From NCBI RefSeq assembly GCF_900142755.1, contig NZ_FRCA01000002.1, forward strand, positions 186,001 to 250,000: DNA of 64,000 bases, read 5' to 3'. The position numbers were made by a program, and so were the translations under genes. This document shows positions 8,798-16,957 of this stretch, in pieces (position 1 is the stretch's first letter; each line of letters begins with the position of its first letter). The stretch comes from Halomonas cupida (GTDB lineage: Bacteria > Pseudomonadota > Gammaproteobacteria > Pseudomonadales > Halomonadaceae). The notes below the pieces were generated by a model, which was not told the DNA's origin, did not search any database, and saw only the letters and a program-made list of their open reading frames with translations.

Positions 8798-9883
8798 TCA
8801 ATCCAGCCGCTCGATGGCCCAGCCATCCCGCTCAAGCAACTTGAGTACGCCCTGCTCCCCCGGTAGATGAAGGGCGCCAAATCCCGCCACGATTCCCTTT
8901 TCTTCAGCTGCGGCTGCCTCGGCACCAGCCGTCAAGGGACCAAGCCATTGCTGGTTGCGCTGATCCATGAGCGAACTCTGCGCCAGTGCGAACTGCTCAT
9001 CCACTTCATCTCGGGTGAACCGCGCACTCCTGTATTCTTCCAGACGCATAAATTCCCATACTGACCAGACATCACCGGCAAAGTAAGCTTCAGTCAAGGT
9101 GACCGCATAGTCATCGGCATAGGTACCCGCCAGGATGGAAGCACGGATCATGTCCAGTTCCTGTTCCGCCGTCAGATCGGAGAACATCGTGAAGAGTGTC
9201 TCCCACGGCTCCAGGGCATGAATCGGCAACCCGCTCTGCTGCGCCCTTTCGATCAACAGCCCGTCCAATCCCTCGAGCTCCCCGCTGCCGTCTGCTGATC
9301 GCACCAGGCAGGGAGGCATTCCAAGCATCAGCATCACGAACCAGGGCCGAAGCACTGCAGTAGCCTGAGGGGGAATCCCGCGTTCGGCCATGGCACTGGA
9401 AACGGCCTCCCACTCATCCGGGTTCAGCCGCTGCGATAATGCTGGGGTGCCCTCATCGACCAGCAACAGCGTCCCCTCCGCCAGAGCCTGATTCAACTTC
9501 GCCATTTCTTCCGGCCCAGCCTCGACATACAACGCCGCCGCACTGTCCAGTGTCTCGGATAGGCGATCCAGGGTCTGGTGGTGACGAGGGTCGTCGAGGT
9601 GCAGGGTGCCGACCAGCGTGATCTCTGCATCACCTCTGGTGGCTCGCCACAGTACGCCCTGGTGATAGGGCACCTTGCCAACAGCGGCTTCGAGCCTGGT
9701 CTGTTCGTCACCGGGCATGGCCGCCATCAGGTCGGTGCCGGTGCAACTGGCGGCCATTACCGATCCTGACCACAACGCCACGGCCCCGGCAAGCAGGCCT
9801 TGCAGCCATCGCCAAACGCTATCTCTCCCCCCTGAATGAGCAACCCGCGCGTGTAACGCCCGTCCCTGTTGGTTCTTCTTCAT
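8798..9883 (-). CDS. TraB/GumN family protein, secreted
   Basis: Protein of 361 aa of the TraB/GumN (ChaN-like/Tiki) group, putative metallopeptidase-like proteins of unsettled role. A Sec signal is likely at residues 20-46 (WLQGLLAGAVALWSGSVMAA) with cleavage near SVMAA. The family motif VGTLHLDDPR sits at about 91-100, and a late GALHLPGEQGVLKLLE gives the second conserved G-x-x-H element. It lies 33 bp downstream of the L,D-transpeptidase gene on the same strand and may be co-transcribed, which suggests an envelope role. Family assignment is good; activity is unknown. Confidence 0.87.
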   Translation of the reverse strand: MKKNQQGRALHARVAHSGGRDSVWRWLQGLLAGAVALWSGSVMAASCTGTDLMAAMPGDEQTRLEAAVGKVPYHQGVLWRATRGDAEITLVGTLHLDDPRHHQTLDRLSETLDSAAALYVEAGPEEMAKLNQALAEGTLLLVDEGTPALSQRLNPDEWEAVSSAMAERGIPPQATAVLRPWFVMLMLGMPPCLVRSADGSGELEGLDGLLIERAQQSGLPIHALEPWETLFTMFSDLTAEQELDMIRASILAGTYADDYAVTLTEAYFAGDVWSVWEFMRLEEYRSARFTRDEVDEQFALAQSSLMDQRNQQWLGPLTAGAEAAAAEEKGIVAGFGALHLPGEQGVLKLLERDGWAIERLD

Positions 9884-9915
9884 ATCGCTGTTCCTTTCGT
9901 CATCAGAGGTTCTAC

Positions 9916-11625
9916 TCAGAGCACCAGAGGGCGGTCCAGCGCCGCCACCACATCGGTGTCGCGATGGTAGATATCCGGACGGAATGCCAGACTGCCGTCA
10001 GTTTCCGGCTGAACGGTCCAGTAATTGAGCACCACCGGAATATGGCGCTCCAGCGAGATATTGCGGGTCTTGCCATCCGCCAGCAGACGGCTGACGCTCG
10101 CCGATGTCCCCGAGTCATCGAACAGCATCTGCGCCAGTTGCGTGACCCCCTCGACACGGATACAGCCCGAACTCAAGGCGCGTTGGGCGCGATCGAACAG
10201 ATGCCTCGACGGAGTATCGTGGAGATACACGAGATGATCATTGGGAAAGCGAATCACCAGCCGCCCCAGAGGGTTGCCGGGACCGGCTCCCTGTCGCAGC
10301 ATCACGCCTCCTGGATTGGACCAGTCCACGGCATGCGGATCCAGACGCTGACCCGATGGTGTCAGCGGATAGAGGCCACGACTGGCCAGATAACCTGGAT
10401 TGTTGCGGACCTTCGGCAGGATATCTTCCCGATAGATGGTCGGTGGTACCGTCCAGGTCGGGTTGAGGGTCAGGTAGGTAATCTCCGAGCGCAGTGTCGG
10501 CGTACGTCGATAAGGCTGGCCGACAACGATGCGGCTGCGCCAGACCTGCCCATCAGGGCGGAAGTAGGTCAACTGATAACCGGCAATATCGACCAGCACA
10601 AAGGAGTCCGGCAGCCCGTGCAGCAACCAGCGCACGCGCTCCATGTTGACCCGAATCTGATCGATACGCTGGGACACCGACACGTTCAGCGCCAGACGGG
10701 TGTCCGGTCCCACCACGCCATCATCAGCCAGCAGGTGATGGCGCTGGAAGCGCCGCACGGCCTCAACCAGTTGTGGATCGTAGATTTCGGCGTCCGGGGC
10801 ATCCAGTGAGACCTGTGGATAATAGCCGGTATCGGCGGCGATGACTCCATCACCTCCCTCCATGCCAAGGCGCTGTCGCAGCATGGCCACATCGTGATCG
10901 CGATCCCCGGGACGCAGCGGCTCATCGCGCGCGGACAGCAATGGCCAACCGCCCTGCTGTTCAATGCTCTGGTACTCGGCCAACGCCGACCGCAGTTGAC
11001 GATAGGGTTCGAAATCGGGACGTGCCAGCTCGATCACCGCCTCGACATCCCCCTCATCCAGCTCTAGCGACATGGTGACCAGGTCGAAGGAGGGAGGAGC
11101 GATATCCACTTCCCACCCATTATCGATCTGGTGCGGGTCGACCTTGCCACGTTGCAGGTGAGCCATGGCAGTCAGAAGAGTACTGGTAGCCTTGCTTTCG
11201 AAGGCGCGGAGGGCCGTACTCCCTTGCCTCGACGCCAACGCCTGCTGACCTTCGATAGCCAGTTGCCGAGGGTGATAGTCGGAGGGCATCAAACCATCAC
11301 CCGAAAGACTTTCCAGTGCTGCCACCAGGGCGTCGACGCGCGCCATGTTGGTCCATACCGGGCGCTGGCCACGTAGCGCGTAGAAGCGCTGCAGCTCGTC
11401 GAGGTTACCCAGCGCCGAGTCAGATACGCCGCCGACAGTGGCAGGCTGGTCGGCAAGGCTGTGCTCTACGTTGATGCTCCCATCAATACCCACCGCCGGC
11501 GGGCCAGTAGCAGCGTCGGTAGAGACGGCCAAAGCCGAACACGGTAAAGTCGTCAGCAACAGCAACAATGCCCCTTTATGCGATACTCTTCGACACTGCT
11601 CGACCAGTGAACAAGTACTGAACAT
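9916..11625 (-). CDS. L,D-transpeptidase with peptidoglycan-binding domain (YcbB/LdtD-like)
   Basis: Periplasmic murein L,D-transpeptidase, 569 aa, making 3-3 cross-links or attaching proteins to peptidoglycan. An N-terminal signal (about residues 15-36) is followed by an alpha-helical scaffold region, a peptidoglycan-binding helical domain near 235-315 (AVRRFQRHHLLADDGVVGPD) and a YkuD catalytic domain at about 340-500. The catalytic motif is complete: YLHDTPSRH with His at about 469, and SSGCIRV with the nucleophile Cys at about 488. GGGGGA seven bases before the ATG sets the start; an in-frame GTG five codons earlier is less likely. Divergent from a second L,D-transpeptidase-like gene. Confidence 0.93.
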   Translation of the reverse strand: MFSTCSLVEQCRRVSHKGALLLLLTTLPCSALAVSTDAATGPPAVGIDGSINVEHSLADQPATVGGVSDSALGNLDELQRFYALRGQRPVWTNMARVDALVAALESLSGDGLMPSDYHPRQLAIEGQQALASRQGSTALRAFESKATSTLLTAMAHLQRGKVDPHQIDNGWEVDIAPPSFDLVTMSLELDEGDVEAVIELARPDFEPYRQLRSALAEYQSIEQQGGWPLLSARDEPLRPGDRDHDVAMLRQRLGMEGGDGVIAADTGYYPQVSLDAPDAEIYDPQLVEAVRRFQRHHLLADDGVVGPDTRLALNVSVSQRIDQIRVNMERVRWLLHGLPDSFVLVDIAGYQLTYFRPDGQVWRSRIVVGQPYRRTPTLRSEITYLTLNPTWTVPPTIYREDILPKVRNNPGYLASRGLYPLTPSGQRLDPHAVDWSNPGGVMLRQGAGPGNPLGRLVIRFPNDHLVYLHDTPSRHLFDRAQRALSSGCIRVEGVTQLAQMLFDDSGTSASVSRLLADGKTRNISLERHIPVVLNYWTVQPETDGSLAFRPDIYHRDTDVVAALDRPLVL

Positions 11626-11806
11626 GATAAATTCCCCCACGCTGGTTCTATTGAAAACTGGCCATCCTGCGCCTTATTGTCATAATTGATCCCAGAGATA
11701 TGGCGCTATAATGCCTGACAGTTGAGCTTCAACCTGGTCCACCTGGACCCGGCCAACAACAAACATCCAGTTCGCATTGCGACATCACCAACAGGATGCC
11801 CGAGAG

Positions 11807-12721
11807 ATGTCACGTCAAACGCCTTTTTCATATATGTCCCAGTGTCTGCGTTCTCTTTCATCATTATCGGTCAAAGCTGTTTCATCATTACCGTTCAGGG
11901 CCGTTTCATCTCAACCGTTCAAGACTGTTTCAGTTCAACCGTTCAGGACTGTTTCATCTCAATCGCTCAGGACTGTTTCATCTCAATCGCTCAGGGCTGT
12001 TTTATTCCTGCCGTTCAAGACTGTTTCATTATTATCGCTCATGGCTGCACTGGCTGCGCCCGCCAGTGCACAGAATTTCATGCAACAGGCACTGACTCCT
12101 CAACCAGACACCTGGCCACCACTGGCCCAGACTCTGAGCCGTCTTGCTCCCCGAGCCAACCCGGGCGTTCTGACCCTGGCGGCTCGGGCGATCCATTGCG
12201 CGGACCCCGGTGCCGAGCGATTGGCGGTCATCGACTATTCACTGCCCTCAACGCAACCGCGCATGTGGGTCTTCGACCTGCGGCAACAACAGCTGCTGTT
12301 TCGCGAACTGGTATCCCATGGCGCCGGTTCCGGCGACGCAGTTGCCAGCACTTTCTCCAACATTCCCGAGAGCCACCAGTCGAGCATCGGCCTGTTTCGT
12401 ACCCTGAACAGCTACGATGGCAGCAACGGTTATTCTCTGAGACTTCAGGGCCTGGAGCCCGGCGTCAATGACAATGCCTTCGACCGAGCCATCGTGATCC
12501 ACGGTGCCGACTATGTCAGCGAGGAGTTCATCGAGAAGACCGGACGTATTGGCCGCAGTCACGGCTGCCCTGCCGTTCGTTCTGAAGTCGCCATTCCGTT
12601 GATCAACAGCATCAAGGACAATCAGTATCTCTTCACCTATTATCCAGACCAGAACTGGTTACGCAGCTCTGCCTTCCTTCGCTGTCCGACTTCAGCACAT
12701 CAACTGGCGATGCAGAACTGA
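11807..12721 (+). CDS. Murein L,D-transpeptidase catalytic domain protein with minisatellite-encoded N-terminus
   Basis: YkuD_2-type protein of about 304 aa. The mature part carries the family's catalytic signature: AIVIHGADYVSEEF with His, then GRIGRSHGCPAVRS with the nucleophile Cys. The N-terminus is odd. About 60 residues before the signal-like LLSLMAALAAPASAQ are encoded by a 24-bp tandem repeat, giving an eight-residue period of the form PFRTVSSQ. This makes the exported leader far longer than normal. The start is uncertain: ATG here follows AGGA at about 11 bases, but 11834 or a codon within the array is possible. Divergent from the larger L,D-transpeptidase. Confidence 0.85.
   Translation: MSRQTPFSYMSQCLRSLSSLSVKAVSSLPFRAVSSQPFKTVSVQPFRTVSSQSLRTVSSQSLRAVLFLPFKTVSLLSLMAALAAPASAQNFMQQALTPQPDTWPPLAQTLSRLAPRANPGVLTLAARAIHCADPGAERLAVIDYSLPSTQPRMWVFDLRQQQLLFRELVSHGAGSGDAVASTFSNIPESHQSSIGLFRTLNSYDGSNGYSLRLQGLEPGVNDNAFDRAIVIHGADYVSEEFIEKTGRIGRSHGCPAVRSEVAIPLINSIKDNQYLFTYYPDQNWLRSSAFLRCPTSAHQLAMQN
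11867..12058 (+). repeat. 24-bp coding minisatellite, about 8 units
   Basis: Eight in-frame units of 24 bp run without gaps, the last degenerate. The typical unit is CCGTTCAGGACTGTTTCATC plus TCAA; another reads TCGCTCAGGGCTGTTTTATT plus CCTG. They encode the repetitive leader of the L,D-transpeptidase. The core CTCAGGGCTGTTT recurs in the 21-bp array near 22.4 kb. Confidence 0.93.
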
Positions 12722-13181
12722 CTCAACGGGTCCACGGCTCGGGGAGGAGGTCGCAGAATCTCGCCCCGACTGGTGCCTCGCTCCGCATTGACCGAACCAG
12801 AATGTTTCCCGTCAGCATGCTCGCCTGCATTCCCACAAGAGCCCTGCAAGAGTGCAGCACTCTCCCTCAGCACCATAAACATGCATCAGCCGGCATGGCA
12901 TGCACTCTGTTGCAGCGCATTATCGACGTCTGGCGCACCCAACACCCTTCAACATATTCCATCCGATTGAATTAATTCAAAAACCACGACAATGGCATCG
13001 CTCATGCTTAGGTTTGGTATGCGCTAAGCTGCGCGTGTGACGGAGGAGACTCTTCTCCGAGAATCGACGTGGACCAGGCCCCAGGCACGAGTGCGTCGAA
13101 CCCGACCTTCAACGGCGAAGGCCAGCAGAGATCGTGTGTTCGTCATTCACTCGTCCACCACCAAGGGCAAGGGGCTACTCC
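12722..13181. other. Intergenic region upstream of the nitrate carrier
   Basis: No gene is supported. A perfect inverted repeat, AGAGTGC-A-GCACTCT, lies near 12850-12864, and a sigma-54-like promoter lies at 12993-13008 (listed separately). A GC-rich hairpin, GCGC-TAAGCT-GCGC, lies near 13021, just after the predicted transcription start. No U-tracted terminator was found before the start codon. Confidence 0.45.
12993..13008 (+). promoter_or_regulatory. Sigma-54-type promoter candidate for nitrate carrier
   Basis: TGGCATCGCTCATGCT has the -24 GG and -12 GC separated by exactly ten bases. TGGCAT matches the consensus, while ATGC replaces TTGC. No convincing NtrC dyad was found upstream, so this is weaker than the nas promoters. 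Confidence 0.45.
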
Positions 13182-14531
13182 ATGCAGATTCGCCACAAGG
13201 CCAACAGGATTCGCCTGTTGACTTTCAAGACTCCCCAGATGAGAGCTTTCCACTTCTCCTGGCTCGCCTTTCATCTGTGCTTTTTCGGCTGGTTCGGAAT
13301 CGCACCATTGATGGCCGTGGTACGCGATGACCTGGGACTGACCCGAACCCAGATCGGCAACACCATCATCGCCTCCGTCGCCATTACCGTGATCGTGCGC
13401 CTGGCAATCGGTGTACTGTGCGATCGCATCGGCCCTCGATTGGCCTACACCTGGTTGCTGTGTCTCGGCTCGCTACCGGTCATGAGCATCGGTCTTGCCG
13501 ACAGTTTCGAGTCATTCTTCCTCGCACGCCTGGCCATCGGTGCCATTGGTGCGTCCTTCGTCATCACTCAGTACCACACCTCGATCATGTTTGCGCCCAA
13601 CGTGGTCGGCACCGCCAATGCCACCTCGGCAGGCTGGGGTAATCTCGGGGGCGGCACCACGCAGATACTGATGCCGCTGATCCTCTCTGGCCTGTTGATG
13701 CTGGGGGTCAGTGAAACGCTGGGCTGGCGACTGGCCATGGTGGTCCCGGGGATCGTGCTGTTCATCACAGGGATCTGCTACTACCTCTTTACCCAGGATG
13801 CGCCGGACGGCAATTTCAGCGAGCTGCGTCAGCGCGGCGAACTGGAGCCATCCAGCGGCAGCAACAGCATGTCCAGTACCTTCGGTGCCGCCGCTCGCGA
13901 CATCCGGGTCTGGGCACTGTTCGTGGTCTATGCCGCCTGCTTTGGAGTGGAACTGACGATCAACAACATCGCGGCGATCTACTTCTTCGACAACTTCGAC
14001 CTGAGTCTGGCTACGGCGGGACTGATCGCCGGGCTGTTCGGCTTGATGAACATCTTTGCTCGTACCATGGGAGGTGTTCTTTCCGACCTCTTTGCACGCC
14101 GCAGTGGACTCAGGGGCCGGGTGCGTTGGCTGTTCATCGCGCTACTCTGCGAAGGTGTGGCACTGATGTTCTTCTCGCAGATGCAGGCGCTGGCACTGGC
14201 CATCGGTATCATGCTGGTCTTCAGCCTGTTCGTGCAGATGGCCGAAGGTGCCACCTTCGGTGTGGTCCCCTTCATCAATCAGCGAGCCCTCGGTGCCGTG
14301 GCCGGGATCGTCGGTGCCGGTGGGAATGCCGGAGCAGTGGCCGCTGGCTTTCTGTTCCGTTCCGAAGCCCTGTCCTGGCAGCAGGGCCTGTTCTACCTCG
14401 GCATCGCCGTGGTGGTGGCTTCACTCTGCACATTACTGGTGCGCTTCTCTCCCGAGGTCGAGGAACAACAGGCTCAAGCCTATAGTGAGGCCGCAGGAGA
14501 TAATGGCGATTCCGCACTGTCACTGCGCTGA
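13182..14531 (+). CDS. Nitrate/nitrite transporter, NNP family MFS
   Basis: Inner-membrane nitrate carrier of the NarK/NasA NNP family, 449 aa, about 12 membrane segments. Both nitrate signatures are present: GWGNLGGGTTQ at about residue 151 and GAGGNAGAVAAGFLF at about 377. The opening FHFSWLAFHLCFFGWFGIAP is also typical. The start follows AAGGGG by about seven bases; earlier in-frame codons have no site. It presumably feeds the assimilatory reductase encoded 15-20 kb away. A sigma-54-like promoter upstream fits nitrogen control. It stands alone and ends before a short repeat and a hairpin. Confidence 0.93.
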   Translation: MQIRHKANRIRLLTFKTPQMRAFHFSWLAFHLCFFGWFGIAPLMAVVRDDLGLTRTQIGNTIIASVAITVIVRLAIGVLCDRIGPRLAYTWLLCLGSLPVMSIGLADSFESFFLARLAIGAIGASFVITQYHTSIMFAPNVVGTANATSAGWGNLGGGTTQILMPLILSGLLMLGVSETLGWRLAMVVPGIVLFITGICYYLFTQDAPDGNFSELRQRGELEPSSGSNSMSSTFGAAARDIRVWALFVVYAACFGVELTINNIAAIYFFDNFDLSLATAGLIAGLFGLMNIFARTMGGVLSDLFARRSGLRGRVRWLFIALLCEGVALMFFSQMQALALAIGIMLVFSLFVQMAEGATFGVVPFINQRALGAVAGIVGAGGNAGAVAAGFLFRSEALSWQQGLFYLGIAVVVASLCTLLVRFSPEVEEQQAQAYSEAAGDNGDSALSLR

Positions 14532-14549
14532 CAGGTTGCATCCGGTGGC

Positions 14550-14592
14550 AACAGTACATTTCGCAACCGTACATTTCGCAACAGGACATTTC
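14550..14592. repeat. 15-bp tandem repeat, about 3 units
   Basis: TACATTTCGCAAC occurs at 14555 and 14570, with GACATTTC at 14585, a 15-bp period just after the nitrate carrier stop. No coding role is apparent. Confidence 0.8.
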
Positions 14593-14626
14593 TCCAAAGC
14601 ACATGGCGCCACAGCCCAGTCCTCCC

Positions 14627-14651
14627 CGAGCCCGGCTCTCTGCCGGGCTCG
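14627..14651. terminator. Hairpin terminator after nitrate carrier
   Basis: CGAGCCCGGC and GCCGGGCTCG form a perfect 10-bp GC-rich stem with a 5-nt loop, about 100 bp after the stop codon. The following T-content is modest. Confidence 0.6.
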
Positions 14652-14777
14652 CCTATTTCCTGATGCAGATCCACGCTACCTCTTATGAATATTGCGATAA
14701 GTTCATGAAGTATTCATTCTGGAGCAGAGCCCGGCAGATGTGCGGGTCACGAAAATGGAGTCGGACAGGACTGTGCA

Positions 14778-15467
14778 ATGCAAGACAAGGTATTGCTGAT
14801 CACAAACGCCACCACTGGCGTTGCCATGGCCACCGCCCGTGCGGCAAGTCGTGAAGGCTACAGGCTGGTTCTGGCCGCCGATTCCCGCAGCGGCCTGGAA
14901 GCCATCACCCAGGAACTCGGCCCGGAGAATGTCGTGGCGGTGGAGGTCGATGCCACCAGTGTCCAGGATCAGGCGATCATGATCGAACAGGCGCTGGAGT
15001 ATTTCGGCCACATCGACGCCATCTTCGCCAGCCCGATCAGGGAAAGTGATGCCCGCGGCCTTGGCAGCGCCGACACCGACACCTGGCAAGACATGCTGAT
15101 GACCCATGTCTACAGTGTCGGCATTGCCATCCAGGCCGCACTCCCCTCTCTACGCAAGACCCAGGGCCATATCCTGTTGACCGGATTCGCCACCGGATGC
15201 CCTGTCGCCCCCGGTTCGATGTACAACATCACCCGCTGGGCGATAACCGGCATCGGCTACAATCTGCGCAGAGAACTCGAGCACAGCGGCGTGCGCGTCA
15301 CCATGATCGAGCCGGGGGCGGCGGGTGATTCCGTTCTCGATGCCTCACTGGATGGCACTCTGCAGGACCGGGATATCGCCAACGCTGTGTCCCATGCCCT
15401 CGCCCAACCCCTCCATGCCGACGTCAGCAGGATACTGATCCCCCCCTCCTTTCATGTCGAGAACTGA
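14778..15467 (+). CDS. SDR-fold protein with altered catalytic residues
   Basis: Short-chain dehydrogenase/reductase-like protein, 229 aa. The fold is clear from the N-terminal LLITNATTGVAMATARAA and the C-terminal VRVTMIEPGAAGDSV. Key positions deviate. The cofactor motif TGxxxGIG reads TNATTGVA. The active-site YxxxK reads YNITR, with Arg for Lys. The residue 13 before the Tyr, normally the catalytic Ser, is Gly (LLTGFATGCP). It may bind NAD(P) poorly or not at all, and could be a non-catalytic member. Upstream is a terminator; a peroxiredoxin gene follows 47 bp later on the same strand. Function unknown. Confidence 0.85.
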   Translation: MQDKVLLITNATTGVAMATARAASREGYRLVLAADSRSGLEAITQELGPENVVAVEVDATSVQDQAIMIEQALEYFGHIDAIFASPIRESDARGLGSADTDTWQDMLMTHVYSVGIAIQAALPSLRKTQGHILLTGFATGCPVAPGSMYNITRWAITGIGYNLRRELEHSGVRVTMIEPGAAGDSVLDASLDGTLQDRDIANAVSHALAQPLHADVSRILIPPSFHVEN

Positions 15468-15514
15468 TACAGTGCAGAGGACACTCATACAACATTCGTC
15501 CAAGGAGTCCTCTG

Positions 15515-15994
15515 ATGACCATTACCACAGGCGAGCGCCTGCCTGATGTCACACTGTTCACCAACACTGCCGATGGTCCCGGCCCGGTAACCACCAGCGA
15601 GATCTTCTCCGGTCGCAAGGTTGTGCTGTTTGCCGTCCCTGGCGCCTTCACTCCCGGCTGCTCCAATACGCATATGCCCGGTTTCGTGGTCAACGCCGAC
15701 AAGCTGCTCGATAAGGTCGATACTGTGGCCTGTGTGGCGGTCAATGATGCCTTTGTCATGGGCGCCTGGCAGAAGGATCAGAACGCCGAGGCGATCACCA
15801 TGCTGGCCGACGGCAACGCTGATTTCACCCGCGCCATCGGCATGGACAAGGATGCCAGCGCTGGCGGCATGGGCGTCCGCAGCCTTCGCTATGCGATGAT
15901 CGTCAATGACGGCATCGTCGAATATCTCGGTGTCGACACCGAGCGTGGCGTGATCGAGGCTTCCAGCGCCGACACCGTAATGTCTCGTCTGTAG
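15515..15994 (+). CDS. Peroxiredoxin, Prx5 type
   Basis: Thiol peroxidase of 159 aa, normal length for the Prx5 group. It reduces H2O2 and organic hydroperoxides using a peroxidatic Cys in the motif PGAFTPGCSNTHMPGF (Cys at about 49). The downstream segment VAVNDAFVMGAWQ is characteristic of this group. AAGGAG precedes the ATG at a good distance. The reductant in related proteins is glutathione or glutaredoxin. The SDR gene precedes it and a structured repeat begins 30 bp after its stop. Confident family call; in vivo reductant not visible. Confidence 0.95.
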   Translation: MTITTGERLPDVTLFTNTADGPGPVTTSEIFSGRKVVLFAVPGAFTPGCSNTHMPGFVVNADKLLDKVDTVACVAVNDAFVMGAWQKDQNAEAITMLADGNADFTRAIGMDKDASAGGMGVRSLRYAMIVNDGIVEYLGVDTERGVIEASSADTVMSRL

Positions 15995-16024
15995 TCTGCA
16001 GGTAGGCCATCTCACTCTGGACTA

Positions 16025-16197
16025 CTATTAACATGGCAATCAAATAGCTCATCCTGATCGATTTGATTGTCGTCCGCACCACACTGGCGCAGATACTCGG
16101 ATCTGCTGGTGTGATGCGGTCTCGCGTTGGCCTGATGGCCGACGGCGGCACGTCCCTGTGCCGCCATTAACCCAACATGAAAGCATGCCGGGTTAAT
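16025..16197 (+). repeat. 173-bp five-hairpin structured repeat, left copy
   Basis: This element is repeated in inverted orientation at 16707-16879 with about six mismatches in 173 bp. It is a chain of five dyads: CAATCAAAT/ATTTGATTG (16037-16069); CCGCACCACAC/GTGTGATGCGG (16074-16119), with GCAGAT/ATCTGC inside; GTTGGCC/GGCCGAC (16126-16143); GGCGGCAC/GTGCCGCC (16144-16165); and ATTAACCC/GGGTTAAT (16166-16197). It has no coding capacity. The dyads with small loops could fold as RNA. It lies between the peroxiredoxin stop and the GFA gene. It resembles a MITE or BIME-like element, but I do not recognise the family. Confidence 0.92.
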
Positions 16198-16261
16198 ACT
16201 CTGGAAGGGCTCTGATGTCCGCCAGCCGGACACCCCACCAACCAGCCTGGAGATGACTGTG

Positions 16262-16711
16262 ATGGATGAGCCGGAAAAGACCCCAGCCATGACGCTGAAT
16301 GGCGCCTGCCTGTGTGGCGCCGTCCACCTCGCGGTGGAACTGGAGAAACAGAATGTCGGTGCCTGCCACTGCAATATGTGCCGTACCTGGGGCGGAGGTC
16401 CCCTGCTGGCACTCGAGTCAGTACGCCAGGTCAAGGTCGACGGCGAGGACCAGGTGAGCTACTTCTCGTCATCCGACTGGGCAGAACGTGCCTTCTGCAG
16501 CCAATGCGGTACACACCTGTTCTATCGCCTGAAGGACGACAAGCACTATGCCGTGCCGGTGGGGCTGGTCGATCACGGTGAAGCCTGGACGCTCGACAGC
16601 CAGATCTTCATTGATGAGAAACCGGGCTGGTATCACTTCGGCAACGAGACCCAGAACCTCACCGGACAGCAAGTCTTCGAAGCCTTCAACGCCAGTCAGG
16701 GAGACTATTAA
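16262..16711 (+). CDS. GFA (glutathione-dependent formaldehyde-activating) family zinc protein
   Basis: CENP-V/GFA fold protein of 149 aa. The zinc cysteines are present in the expected order: CLCGAV, CHCNMCR and, in the middle, CSQCGTHLFYR. Few family members have been tested; the founding member was described as catalysing adduct formation between glutathione and formaldehyde, so function should not be assumed. GGAG nine bases before the second ATG favours the start MDEPEKTPAM; an ATG three codons earlier overlaps that site. The gene lies alone between two inverted 173-bp repeats, and its TAA stop falls inside the terminal ATTAACCC of the right copy. Confidence 0.9.
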   Translation: MDEPEKTPAMTLNGACLCGAVHLAVELEKQNVGACHCNMCRTWGGGPLLALESVRQVKVDGEDQVSYFSSSDWAERAFCSQCGTHLFYRLKDDKHYAVPVGLVDHGEAWTLDSQIFIDEKPGWYHFGNETQNLTGQQVFEAFNASQGDY

Positions 16712-16879
16712 CCCGGCATGCTTTCATGTTGGGTTAATGGCGGCACATGGACGTGCCGCCGTCGGCCATCAGGCCGACGCGAGACCGCACCACACCAGCA
16801 GATCCGCGCATCTGCGCCAGTGTGGTGCGGACGACAATCAAATCGATCAGGATGAGCTATTTGATTGCCATGTCAATAG
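16707..16879 (-). repeat. 173-bp five-hairpin structured repeat, right copy (inverted)
   Basis: Reverse complement of the element at 16025-16197, same length. The two copies face each other with their ATTAACCC hairpins inward and enclose about 0.5 kb with the GFA gene. In this copy the large stem (CCGCACCACAC/GTGTGGTGCGG) and the GTCGGCC/GGCCGAC stem pair perfectly. The GFA stop codon (16709-16711) is supplied by the element. No target-site duplication was recognised. Confidence 0.92.
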
Positions 16880-16957
16880 CGAAAACGCTGGCTCAACCCC
16901 ACGGAACCGACCATGACACGGCCGATTCCCTGGCGTCTGTACTTTCCCATGGTGACC

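Noticed and set aside
11867-12058. Possible CRISPR array
   Set aside because: Units are directly adjacent with no unique spacers, and no cas genes are present. The same applies to the 18-, 21- and 7-bp arrays.
11722-12471. Alternative plus-strand frames over the 24-bp repeats
   Set aside because: The repeat keeps several frames open. Only the frame that continues into the L,D-transpeptidase domain has homology.
12897-12915. TGGCATGCACTCTGTTGCA as a sigma-54 promoter
   Set aside because: GG and GC are 13 bases apart instead of 10.
16025-16879. Insertion sequence with transposase
   Set aside because: The enclosed gene is a GFA-fold protein, no transposase frame exists, and no target duplication was recognised.
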